A DNA stretch of 64,000 nucleotides from Erpobdella octoculata (lineage: Eukaryota > Annelida > Clitellata > Hirudinida > Erpobdellidae), in the NCBI GenBank assembly GCA_963978895.1, contig OZ022242.1, positions 38,444,179-38,508,178 of the forward strand, in the 5' to 3' direction. A model generated the notes under the pieces. That model was not told the origin of the DNA. It saw only the letters and a program-made list of their open reading frames with translations, and did no database searches. Of this stretch, positions 11,280 through 21,974 are shown one piece after another (positions within the stretch are counted from its first letter, which is position 1; the number at the start of each line of letters is the position of its first letter). The position numbers and the translations under genes are program-made.

Positions 11280-13027
11280 TTATAAGACGTCATTTCTAGG
11301 TTCATTCTGTACCAGAGGCTGGTCGAGTTCAAAGTACTGAGCTGTGTCTTGTGAGCTGGCTCTTGTCCAACCGTTGGTGTTGTACTTGGTCTCCTCACTG
11401 GGCAAACATATCGTTTTATTTTGTCCAGCAACATGTAAAATAGTTTTTCCACTGTAATTTATGTTCACGGGGTCATCACCAAAATGAGTCGAATGATTGA
11501 GAGCTTTTGATTTTGTCATCGCATAATACCTGTTTTCAGTTATGTATGATTTGTATTTCTTGAAAAAAATGCATAATTAAAAATTAAAATTTGTTTATAA
11601 CTGATGCGTTCAAACCTGTTGAGAAGAACCACTCCTAGACATATAATTAGGAAACAAATGACGAAGCCGATCATGGCGATAGCAACTATTGTAACAACTG
11701 AAAAAAAATAGCAGTTGTTTATTTTATCACCTTTCTGAGATAAAAACATTTTCCCTAAGATTTCGGTAAAACTAACCAGAGCTTTCAGACTTTTCTTCTG
11801 GTTTACTTTGAGCTATTGCGACATGTCCTGTTTCATGGCCTGCGCACGATATTCATTCATGCAGAAATTTACAAGTGCAATATAATCAAACGATCCGCTA
11901 TCAAACCTTGACTACAATTTCCGATGACGCCAACCCATAGTTGTCCTTGACATTTGAGTTGCCATCTGAGTCGAGTGGAATAACATCCAATGATGGCTTC
12001 GTTTTCAGTTCTTTTCAGCCAGGCATCAGCTGGTGGAATCAGATCTGAACATCCGGTTGCTGTTGTATGTAATGAATTGTGCAAATAAAATAAATATTTC
12101 TATAAATTGCTCAATACAAAATTATTTTAACTGTTTTATTACCTTTGATTGATATGAGAAAAGCTAAATTATACGGTTTTTCTGAAGATTCAAATTCAAT
12201 TCCTACAGCATTCGTGGATGATTCGTAAAAACTTTGTTTCAATCCATTTGTTTTTCCAAAGCAAATAGCCATTTTCTGTTTACTTGACTTGTCAACAAGA
12301 TGCCCCAGCACTTTGCAAGCGATAAATCATTTGACAACGGAATTAAACCGAAATGTATCGATTGACCGGGCAATGATTCCACAGCCCAGGGATGATTCTT
12401 TGACCCGCAACTGGTCTTAGGATTCGCCGGTTGTTTCAAGATGTGCTGTGTTTCATCAACAGCGTTGGCCAAGCACTGATGATTTTCACTTATTACTAAA
12501 ATAACAATTTTTTTTAAATAGTAAATTATCAACCATAACACTTAAAACACTGACAAAACGGCTAACTTTTTAAACAAGCATATGTTACTTCTAGGTAAAG
12601 CTTGTACCATTTGTGGCAGTTCGTCTCGGCATCGATTTTAGCTACTGCAACGTCGCACTGCTGTTTTCCAGAACACTGCAAATCTAGAATGCCTTTAACG
12701 TTAGCAAAACATCCGAGAAATTGTGGATCTTTCAGAAAGTTATCACCGGGAGTGCCTTCGTCAGAAAGGCAGCGGCCCATTTTCTTCCGACCAAGACTAG
12801 CCTCTTCGATTAGTATAACCTCGTTTGAATGACAGCGAGGTTGAAAGACATCACGAAAACAAAACTCTTCTATGAAATTAAATAAAATTAGTTCGCCATC
12901 AGACGTAAATGATCTGGTTGTAATAAATAAATAGAAAAACTTTACCTTGAGCATGTATAGAAATACTGGTTGCTATTATTAAGATGAAGATTCCAATTAA
13001 ATACGTTTTTCTTTTGTTGATAACCAT
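11280..13027 (-). pseudogene. Gene G: lectin/CUB-like receptor with a frameshift in the CUB-like exon
   Basis: All seven exons are present: 13027-12946, 12869-12567, 12495-12143, 12059-11907, 11839-11777, 11697-11616, 11529-11280. Exon 3 is 353 nt, the only one in the array not a multiple of three. The frame breaks near 12310-12320: upstream it reads into D-L-S-L-A-K-C-W-G, while the conserved V-L-G-H-L-V-D-K text continues in another frame, as if one base were missing. Signal peptide, lectin (Y-A-C-L-K end), sushi-like, membrane and tail exons (Q-Y-F-E-L-D-Q-P-L-V-Q-N) and splice sites look intact. It is therefore either a very young pseudogene or a single-base sequencing or assembly error. 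The CUB-like exon is also about 55 nt shorter than in D and F. Confidence 0.75.
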
Positions 13028-13097
13028 TTTTGACTTTCGAATAGTCTGTACACACTGAACACTTTCGATAACGATGCAAATATTTTAACATCAAAAC

Positions 13098-13163
13098 CTT
13101 TATAAAGATATCTTCAGAAGCTGTATTAATACATAATGTTAATAAGAAGGGGTCATCTCAAAA
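13098..13163 (-). promoter_or_regulatory. Promoter of gene G: shared element plus TATA-like box
   Basis: Plus-strand GGGGTCATCTCAAAA (13149-13163) differs from consensus at two positions. CTTTATAAAG (13107-13098) lies 42 bp downstream on the minus strand. The promoter remains recognisable although the coding frame is broken. Confidence 0.68.
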
Positions 13164-13529
13164 ATTAGTCTTAGATCTAACACAAAGTTGAACTGGGGTG
13201 TTAAAAAATTCATTAAATGGTTTTGCATTGTAAATAATGATCATTAAATAGACATTACTATAATCATTTATTTTGTCAACAGAATATACGTTTTGTTTTA
13301 AATTTATTGCACCACAAAATTGTTTCTGAAAGTACAGACAAACACTGCGCTTATATTATGTCTAAGCCATTTTATGTAGAGTTATTTGAATGTTGCTAGA
13401 AAGTCTGTCATTCTGAAAGAAAAATAAAACAAAAATACGCCACAAACAAAATTGAAAAAGTAAATTAGATAAATAATACATCCTGTTAGTCCCCTGATCA
13501 TATAATTCAAAACTTTCAGAATTTGTATT
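13164..13529. other. Interval between the gene G promoter and the end of gene H
   Basis: AT-rich 3' flank of gene H. I see no exon or repeat here. Confidence 0.4.
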
Positions 13530-15630
13530 TCAGGGGCCATTTGCAACGAGTTCTTTGCTGACTAAGCTTTCGTCCAACTCAAAGTACTGAACGCCCTCTT
13601 TGGCCAAAGTGTTGTTTTGATCGAAAAACGTTCTTTCATCGTTTTTGACAGTCTGAAACCTGTTAGCCGCCGGACAAGACATAGTTCCAGTGTTGCCGTA
13701 AGCACTGTCAGCTTTGTAGTTTAACTTTAAAGCTTTGGTCTTGACCATGACGTGGTATCTGGGTTAGGATTTTTTAAATTAATTTTAAGATTTAAAGATT
13801 TGATTATCTTTAAAACGATACTTGTACGAACCTATTGATGAGAACAACTCCAAGACATATAATGAAAAAGCAGACAACAACACCGGCCATAACTATCACC
13901 AAGATTGGAACAACTGAAAAAATATAGTTTGACTATTAATAAAAATGATACGTATGGTGCAATATCAATAACAATGATTAACGATTACTAAGGTTTATAT
14001 ATATACAACTTACGAAAATCATTGTTGCTACTTTCCGACACACTTTCTGCGACTGAGGCTTGTCTTGCATAACTTTGTCCTGAGTTATTTCAAAATTATA
14101 AATTTTTATACAAAAAACATTTAGATGATAATTCCGAAACAGATTTGTTTTACCTACGCTACAATTTCCAATGACGCCAATCCAGCGTTGTCCTTGACAT
14201 TTGAGTTGCCATCTGAGTCGAGTGGAATAACAACCAATGATGGCTTCGTTTTCAGTTCTTTTCAACCAAGCATCAGCTGGTGGAATCAGATCTGAACATC
14301 CGGTAGCTTTTGAAGAAAAAAAAACAAATTCGGAATACTAATATGTTTTATAAATGTAAATAAATCAGAAATAGACATGGGTCGGATTGGGTCAAATATT
14401 TCTGAAACATGCGTTTGGTTTGGTTGAATTGAATTAAAATGTTCGACTTTTTTATTAAATTTTTAGTGAGTTGGGTTAAATCATAAATTTATTTGTTCAA
14501 GTGGGTTGAGGTGGGATGGGTTGAGTGATTAGTTGGATTGGGATTAAATTACCATGAATGGACCAATGTCCACCTCTGAAATAAATATCTGGAAAAAAAA
14601 TATGACTCACCTTCAAAAGCCAGCACATAACTCAACGAATCATTTCCAGGTATTGCAAACATAAACACTTCGATGTTGTTCGATTCAGAAACGTAGAAAT
14701 CCGTTTTTCCAGTACTTGGACGAGTTTCTCCCAAACAAACAGTTGTTTCTCTCTTATCGACTCTTTCAGAAATCATTCCCAGAGGCCAGCGACATGAGCT
14801 TTTAAGTCCAGAGGCTTTTGTCTCAAAGTAAAATCTTTTCCCATTGGCCTCTCCTAGTGTAGCTGTGGACAAATGCAGCAAGCTGACTTGGACGCGTTGG
14901 CCAGCTAGCGATTCAACAAGCCAGGGTTGAGTCTTTGAGCCACAGCTGGATCTCAGGAGTTGCGTAGTTGATACATGCTGTCGTCCGTTGCTCGTTTCAA
15001 TCTTGCAGTTTCTACTGTCCTGGACGACTTAATTATTTTCAACGATATGTTCAAATCTATATATATATAGTCAAGATTGAAACTTACTTGTTTGAACCAA
15101 TAAAATGTGTAACAGAACTTCTAAAATTTTGTAACAAAAAACGTTTATTACCTGGGAGACACCTGTAATCAATTTCTAAATGAAATTTCAACCACTTGTG
15201 GCAATTAGTTTCAACGTTTATTTTAGCCACTGAAACATCGCACTGTTGCTTTCCAGAACACTGGTGTTCCAGGACTGTTCTCACATCGGCATGGCAGCCT
15301 AAGAACTTTGGATCTTCGAGATTATTTTCACTGGAAACACCTTCTTCGACTAAACATCTGCCCATGGTCTTTCTACCAAATAGTGCTTTTTCTATGACTA
15401 TAATTTCATTGTTAGAGCACCTTGGTTGAAAAATCTCCCAGGTACAAAACTCCTCTGAATAAGTTGATTTATTTATTATAGTTTTGTTCTCAAAAATATT
15501 ATAATTTTTTTAATTAAAAACTTTTATTGTAATATGAAACTATTTCATTTTATTAACCAGTTGCTGTTGACAAGTTCATCAGAAAGAATCCACACAAAAA
15601 TATCGCTATGAAACTAACAATGAAATTCAT
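13530..15630 (-). CDS. Gene H: SUEL lectin / CUB-like / sushi-like type I membrane protein
   Basis: Exons 15630-15558, 15454-15152, 15027-14611, 14306-14154, 14079-14014, 13913-13832 and 13758-13530; 440 residues. Signal peptide about 1-24 (starts MNFIVSFIAIFLCGF), lectin 25-125 (E-E-F-C opening and C-H-K-W-L rather than C-H-K-Y-L, as in G and I), CUB-like 126-264, sushi-like 265-315, linker 316-337, helix 338-364. The tail starts R-Y-H-V-M-V-K-T-K-A instead of the usual Y-Y-A-x-S-K-S-K-A and carries Q-Y-F-E-L-D-E-S-L, the one member with E in place of Q. The intron between CUB-like and sushi-like exons holds a G/T-rich stretch (14380-14560) without coding potential. Confidence 0.86.
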
Positions 15631-15707
15631 TTCTTCTTATTATAGCAAATCAGAAATATTCAATCCAACAACTCCACTGTATAGATGACTTTATGGCATT
15701 CCGACTG

Positions 15708-15775
15708 CTTTTATAAGCGCATTTAGTTTAGCGTTTAATGACATGGTCAAATCGAACACGGGGGTCTTCTCAAAA
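15708..15775 (-). promoter_or_regulatory. Promoter of gene H: shared element plus TATA box
   Basis: Plus-strand GGGGTCTTCTCAAAA (15761-15775) differs at two positions from consensus. CTTATAAAAG (15717-15708, minus strand) follows 44 bp downstream. The ATG is at 15630. Confidence 0.7.
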
Positions 15776-16167
15776 AAGCTAAAATATAAACTTGATGCTG
15801 AACTAAACATTGATTCGTTAATTTTAGTTTTGAAGGATTAGATAAAGTTCTTATAAAATGTTAGTATAAGTAAACATTTTTTTACTAAACAAAATGTATC
15901 CCGCAATCAGTGAAAAACTCAAAAACATTTTTCTATAAAATGAGGTTTGCATCAAATAATATTTATATTCTTTAAAAAATCAAAGTTATTGAAATTATTA
16001 TAAAATATATCAGCGTATAGCTTTGTATATAATTCAAACCCGTTTTATTTGAAGAAGTACGAACACAGTGCGACAATAATAGTATTGAATGGGAAAAATG
16101 CATAAAACCAAAACTCGACACCTTTAGCAATTCAAAAATATTTTTCTTTAGTTATTAAAACAAAATT
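15776..16167. other. 3' flank of gene I
   Basis: AT-rich sequence without a recognisable exon, RNA gene or repeat. It is the longest interval in the array without a feature. Confidence 0.4.
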
Positions 16168-18268
16168 TTATCCAACGAAAATGTCCTTATTAACCAAAGC
16201 TTGATCAAGTTCAAAATACTGAGCCGCATCGGGCAAAAGAGTTCCATTATCTTTTTGATGATAGCTCGAGTCCTTGTCCAATGCAGGTTTACTGGGGTTG
16301 AAACCGATGTGTGATCCGTTGTTATAAATCAATGGTTGATTTGTCGTCTGGTAGGTACTACCAACTGTTAACTTCATTGCTCGAGACTTGCTTAAAGCGT
16401 AATACCTTGTCAAGTAGGTAGATTTTATACTCGTGTGATTATCTAATTTAAAAATTTACGTTCAAAAATATGAATAACTGTTTTAAACCTGTTAATGAAA
16501 ACTATTCCTATGCAGATAATCAAAAAGCAGACGACGAATCCGGCCATTGAAATTGCCACTATTGGGATGACTAGATCAAAAAAAAATAAAAAAAGAATTT
16601 TAATATTGAAAAACAGCAAGTATCATTACTATAGTAAATTTAAATAAGATATGTATTATCGTATGCACCTACATGCTAATTACTTAAACAATTAAACCTT
16701 GGGTTTCCGAGTGTTGGAATTGTTTTTCAGTAGGACTTTCAAATTTTTTCATTTCCCAGCCTTTGAAAAAACGAAGATTAAGTTTATTTCTTCAATAAGT
16801 ACAAGTTCAATAGAAATGATTTTTAAATAATTCGTTTATTAACCATTACTACAATTGCCAATAACTCCAATCCATCGTTCTCCTTGACATTTGAGTTGCC
16901 ATCTGAGTCGAGTGGAATAACATCCAATGATGGCTTCGTTTTCAGTTCTTTTCAACCAAGCATCAGCTGGTGGAATCAGATCTGAACATCCAGTGGCTAT
17001 TAACACAAAAGAAAACTTAAATTTGTTTTTAAAAACTTAAATATTGATCTTACTGACTGATTTTCTCATACCTTCGAGAGCCAAAATAAATGCCCCACTA
17101 CTGTTTATATCGATTTTTTCAAAAAATATCTCCACGTTGTTACTATTCGAGATATACGATGTACTCTTTTCTGTCTTAGAATCACCACCAGAACACAATC
17201 CAACGGTTTTCCTGCTAGACTTTTCGACAATGAAACCTCTTTGGTTGCATTTATCTTTTCTACCTAGAAACTCATCGTTTACTTCAAAATAGAGTTGGCC
17301 AATTTTGGAGCGATCACTAGCTCCTAAAAGCTGAAGAACACTGGCTTTAATCTTTTGGCCACTCAGTGTTTCCACCGACCACGGATTGGATTTTGATCCG
17401 CACGTTCCGCTCATTTCGTGGCTTTTCGGGCTTGCAACATGCTGCCTTCCAGAGTTTAAGTTGATCGTACAATGTCTACTTTCCGGAACAACTGTAAATT
17501 ATGTTTCTTAATGTTTTAGTAATCGGGATTTAGAAAAAAAAAATATTTTTGTAATATTGACAACCGTATTTGTGCTCTTTTAGAATTTTAGAATTTATTG
17601 AAGGTAATAATAATTGAGGACTTTATGTATATCCCTTTTTTGTATTTTCTATAAGACCATTCAGGGTTATTAATATAGACGAAAATGATATAACAGGACA
17701 TAGATTATAATAATAATAATACATATGAGTTGTCATACGATGTTTGAGATTAGAGTAACAACTTATAAAAAAAAAAGACAACTTATTAAATAATGACTCA
17801 CTCTGCAAGCATACGTAAGCTACCTCCAGGTGCAACTTGAGCCAATTGTGGCAACTAGTGTTGGCCTTTATCTTGGAAACGATGACGTCACAACTGCTCC
17901 TACCTGCACAGAGCGGTTCCAGAAAGCTTCCGACATTTTCGTAGCAGCCGATAAATTTCGGATCCTCTAAATAAATTCCGCTCGGCTTTCCCTCCTCGAG
18001 TAGGCACCTGCCCATTGACCTTCTGCCAAAAATGGCTTCTCGTATCAAGATGATTTCGTTGGTGGAGCAGCGAGGTTGAAAAATTTCAGAATTGCAAAAC
18101 TCTTCTGTTATAGTTTCACGTTGGTAAGATAAAATAAAAATTTATTTATGAGTTAATTACTTTTGATTTTTCCTCCAACTTAAACAGGTACTAACCTGTG
18201 GCACAAGCAGCCCATGACCGTGTGACCAGAGTTAAGATAACTTTCCAATACACACGATACATCGTCAT
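16168..18268 (-). CDS. Gene I: SUEL lectin / CUB-like / sushi-like type I membrane protein
   Basis: Exons 18268-18196, 18104-17802, 17491-17072, 16996-16844, 16760-16698, 16570-16489 and 16405-16168; 443 residues. Signal segment about 1-24 starting MTMYRVYWKVILTLVTR, with a second in-frame ATG two codons in. Lectin 25-125, CUB-like 126-265 (C-N-Q-R-G-F-I-V and G-L-C-S-G cysteine pair), sushi-like 266-316, linker 317-337, helix 338-364 (I-V-A-I-S-M-A-G-F-V-V-C-F-L). The tail starts R-Y-Y-A-L-S-K-S-R-A, has I-Y-N-N-G-S and ends Q-Y-F-E-L-D-Q-A-L-V-N-K. In the sushi-like module it has R-W-I-G-V-I-G-N-C like the others, with E-R in place of Q-R. Confidence 0.87.
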
Positions 18269-18321
18269 TGGCCACTCGTGATTGAATAAATTCTAAATGC
18301 TGAGGAAGAACACAACACGGA

Positions 18322-18399
18322 GTTTTATAAGCGAATGTGCACATTTCTTTTTGTCACGTGGTAAAACATGATAAAATAAAAAAAGGGATCGTCTCAAAA
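18322..18399 (-). promoter_or_regulatory. Promoter of gene I: shared element plus TATA box
   Basis: An exact consensus element (plus strand GGGATCGTCTCAAAA, 18385-18399), followed 54 bp downstream by CTTATAAAAC on the minus strand (18331-18322). A pyrimidine/CA start-like site sits about 25 bp further, and the ATG is at 18268. An E-box-like CACGTG lies between element and TATA box near 18356-18361. Confidence 0.75.
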
Positions 18400-18547
18400 C
18401 TCGAAAGAAAACATTTATTGTATTAAATTCGCAAATTAAAACAAGTTATATGTCAGTCGTTATGAAGATGACTTCAACATTTTTAAACAAAAGCATTTCA
18501 AAAGAGTTCACAAATTTATTCAGTCTAAAACTAGACTACAAAAGTTT

Positions 18548-21158
18548 CTAATCAATTTGCGGTGAGCTTCTCTTGTTGACAGGGGCCTGATCCAGCTCAA
18601 AATACTGAGCGGATTCCTGATGCAAAAGAGTTGAATGACCGACGGAAAAGTTCCCGTTGAAAGCTAGACTTTTGAGACTCTGGTCGGGGAAACCATCACC
18701 GTTGGCGTATGCTCTGTTGAGTTTGAGGTTGTTGTTGTACAACGATGTTGTCGTGTCCGCTCTGCAAACCTCGGTCATTTGTTTCATAGTTTTGCTTTTT
18801 CTAAGAGCATAGTATCTGCATTAATAAATTGCAAACTGAGAAAGTGAGAGTCAGTTAAGAAAAACTGGTTTACTTCAAACATCTAGCCTACATTGCTGAG
18901 ATGATTAACAATGCAAACTAAATAAACTTTGACATTCGTTGAAATTTATACCATAAAACAAAAATGGAAAAAAATCACAATTAGTGTTTAAAAGTGAATA
19001 CCCAACAGCATACCTTTTTAGAAAGACTGCTCCAAGACATGCTATCAGAAGACAGACAACAACACCGGTCACTACTATGGAGAATATGGCGATCACTGAT
19101 ATTAGAAGAGCAATCACAAATATTCTTAATGGTTATTTCAACGTAAAATCGTAAATTGAATGTTCTATCGGTAAGGTTTACAATTTTATTAGCAAAGTTT
19201 ACAATTTTATTAGTAAAGTTTACAAATTTTATTAGTGAAGTTTACAGTTTTATTAGCAAAGTGTACAATTTTATTACTAAAGTTTACCTTGATTTTCTGT
19301 GGCTTGTTGAACGTTTCCGACCACAGCATCGAAAGATACTACCATGGAATTAGCTGAAGAAATGTTTTAAATACATTATTCAAATAATTTTGCCCAATTA
19401 AAGTCTGATTGTAGTATTAAAACAAACAACCTTAAAACAAACTGAGATACCTTGACTGCAGTTTCCAATGACGCCAATCCAACGTTGTCCTTGACATTTG
19501 AGTTGCCATCTGAGTCGAGTGGAATAACATCCAATGATGGCTTCGTTTTCAGTTCTTTTCAACCAAGCATCAGCTGGTGGAATCAGATCTGAACATCCTG
19601 TGGCTGTATGAAATTAAACATAAAATGATTGACCACGTAGATAGACCAATCGTTTATAAATATCTACAAATAATTAAAAAAACTAATTATAAACTGAAAC
19701 CTTAAATAAACATTTATTTAATTTACTAAACAAATGTTACACATTATTATTATTGGGTATTTAATTTACAAATTTTCTACCTTCGAGAGACAACAGAAAT
19801 CCTTGAATCTGTCTTTTCTCTTTTCTTTCCCAATCATCAATGACAATATCAACGTTATTAGAGCGAGAGGTAAAAATTGACGAATCTTCGGTTTTCTTGT
19901 TGCTAACATTTCTTTCACGTAGAACAATAAAAGCAACGTTCTTTTTGCTGTCTCTCTCAAGAATCTGACCGATTCTAATGGCATCGTTTCCATTTTGTCC
20001 ACGAGAGTTACTGTCTGTTGTGATTGCAAGCACCTGACCAGTGTTATTAATAGCCTCAGTGTGACCACTTGGAGAGCTGACGACACCCATCTTGATGCGC
20101 TGACCGATCAGCGATTCTACCGCCCATGGCCGGTTCTTGGTGCCACACTGTGATCTGGACGTCAGCTGATGCCGTGACAAGAGAATGTGCTGTTTTTCGT
20201 CTACGACGTTGATCGTGCACTGCTGGTTCTCTGCTACTACTGTTTTATTGACATCGTAAATTACAAACAGCCTAAGCAAACGTGATTGTAATTTTGAATT
20301 ATAATTGTGCTTGAAAGAACTATAGTAAGCTCCAGCCTATCATTACCCTTAGTTTCTGACCTGGTGTTTGAACAATCTTTACAAAAACAGGGTAAACTCA
20401 ATAATACTAATTATTACTACAAGGAAAATTCTAACCTCTGATACAAGAGTAGCGCACTTCTAAAGAATACCTCAAATATTTATAACAAGGTACTTCGACG
20501 TTCAATTCCGCCACCCGGATCTCGCACGACTGTTTCAGCGAGCAGACGGGATCGATTGTCGCCCGAACATCGCTGAAACAGCCGATAAATTTTCTGTCCG
20601 CCATGTTGTTCTCGTTTTTGATCTCGCTGCCCTCGCTCTCGAGACATCTGCCCAGCCTCTTGCGACCGAAGCTTGCCTCTCTGACGGTTATCACCTCGTT
20701 CGATTGACAGCTGGGCCTGAACGTTTCGGAAATACAATATTCTTCTGTTTCTGTGGTGAATGTTTTTTAAGCACTGTGATAACTCTTTAAAACTGAGAAA
20801 TTGTTTGTTTGTATTTCATTATCTCGCGACGAATCAACACACATGATTTCTGATGTCTGTATATATGAATGTATGTATGTGTGCTAGAACTTTGCGTAAC
20901 GCTTCTAAGTAGCACTGAAACAGCAAAACAAAGGTAGTTATGTGTTTTGATTGATATAAAAAAGTTCTGTCATTCTTGACGAATTATTTCTAGCGTCTAA
21001 TCTAATAAAGGTGAATCATTCTGACTTTACTAACATGTTAAAATTTTAACGTTAAAATTTGTCTTTCAATTCATAATCTAATAAATCATACCTTCGCCGG
21101 AGATAAGATAAACACAGCTGATGGAGACTACCACCATAAGTTCAAGAACTTGAAACAT
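18548..21158 (-). CDS. Gene J: SUEL lectin / CUB-like / sushi-like type I membrane protein
   Basis: Exons 21158-21092, 20750-20436, 20239-19781, 19603-19451, 19353-19288, 19095-19014 and 18815-18548; 469 residues, the longest member. Signal peptide about 1-21 (MFQVLELMVVVSISCVYL), lectin 23-127, CUB-like 128-280, sushi-like 281-331, linker 332-353, helix 354-380, tail to 469 with Q-Y-F-E-L-D-Q-A-P-V-N-K. The CUB-like domain has an S/T/N-rich insertion and has lost both cysteines of the second pair (R-I-G-Q-I-L-E in place of C-x-x-x-G-F, and V-A-F-I-V in place of x-x-x-I-C), consistent with loss of one disulfide. This is the array's right end: no further member is seen beyond its promoter. Confidence 0.86.
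19177..19287. repeat. 23-bp tandem repeat in an intron of gene J
   Basis: About five imperfect copies of a unit based on AAAGTTTACAATTTTATTAG, ending next to the linker exon donor of gene J. The last copy supplies the donor-side sequence, so expansion may have touched the splice region. Confidence 0.75.
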
Positions 21159-21243
21159 ATTTTGTTAATGCTTTCAAAATTATTCTTTTATGTTCTTTAA
21201 ATATCAAAAGAACAAGACTGTTTAAAATAAAGGTGTTCTACTG

Positions 21244-21330
21244 CTTTTTGTATGCTTCTGTATGATTCGGGGATCTATTGCAAGATATTCGTACGCATAT
21301 GGCCTTCTCCAGCCAGGGACCATCTCAAAA
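21244..21330 (-). promoter_or_regulatory. Promoter of gene J: shared element plus TATA-like box
   Basis: Plus-strand GGGACCATCTCAAAA (21316-21330) differs at two positions. ATACAAAAAG on the minus strand (21253-21244), 63 bp downstream, is the best TATA-like match. The ATG is at 21158. Confidence 0.62.
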
Positions 21331-21477
21331 CGTTTAAATGACTTTTAGTGCTTTTTTTATAACGGTTCGTTGAATGCCAAACCTGAATAAAGTCTGAACG
21401 AATGAAATAATAAGATCTAATTATGACCAAAACAAGAAATATGTTGGTATTTTCTATAATGTGTAGAAGATTATCAA

Positions 21478-21700
21478 TCAGTGTTTGTGGTTACACAGTG
21501 CCCCCCTAGAGAACTGGGTCAGTTGGGCAGTGCTTATCTTTTTATGACCTACTAGCAGTGCTCGTAGCGGCTTCGCTCGCATGAAATTAGAGAGTTTGAA
21601 CCGTGCATCCATAGTAGAGATCAATTTTTTAGGTCTCGGCTCGGCCCGTCGACAACTTAGCCCAGCCCGTTTTAAAAACCCAAACTCCTGGCCCGGCACA
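21478..21700 (-). mobile_element. Fragment of a dispersed repeat also present near 56710-56790
   Basis: The stretch around 21555-21620 (S-M-D-A-R-F-K-L-S-N-F on the minus strand) matches sequence at 56710-56790, just downstream of the gypsy-type gag remnant. Two copies at distant sites indicate a mobile or retroelement-linked repeat; neither copy has a usable frame. Confidence 0.45.
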
Positions 21701-21935
21701 GCCCGTCTGAATTAGGCCCGGCCCATTCTTACAGGCTTAGAAGTTCTATATACTTGATGAAAAACTTCGGCCCGTCCCACCTTGACTTCAGGTTTGGCCC
21801 GGCCCAACTGAAGACCCTAAAATCACTAAAATATCTATATACTTGGTGAAAAACCTCGGCCCGTTCCACTTTGATTTAAGGTTTGGCCTGGCCGTGTGAA
21901 GACTCTAAAATAACGGCTTGGCCCGACCGGTGATA
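21625..21935. repeat. GGCCCG-rich repeat with two tandem units of about 110 bp
   Basis: Interspersed CGGCCCGxCC blocks in an otherwise AT-rich setting. Two consecutive units share TATATACTTGRTGAAAAAC followed by CGGCCCGT and GGTTTGGCC. The local GC content is far above the neighbourhood. Family not recognised. Confidence 0.65.
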
Positions 21936-21974
21936 AACTGAACTTAGCTACTTTTAACCGGCACAAAACTTCAA

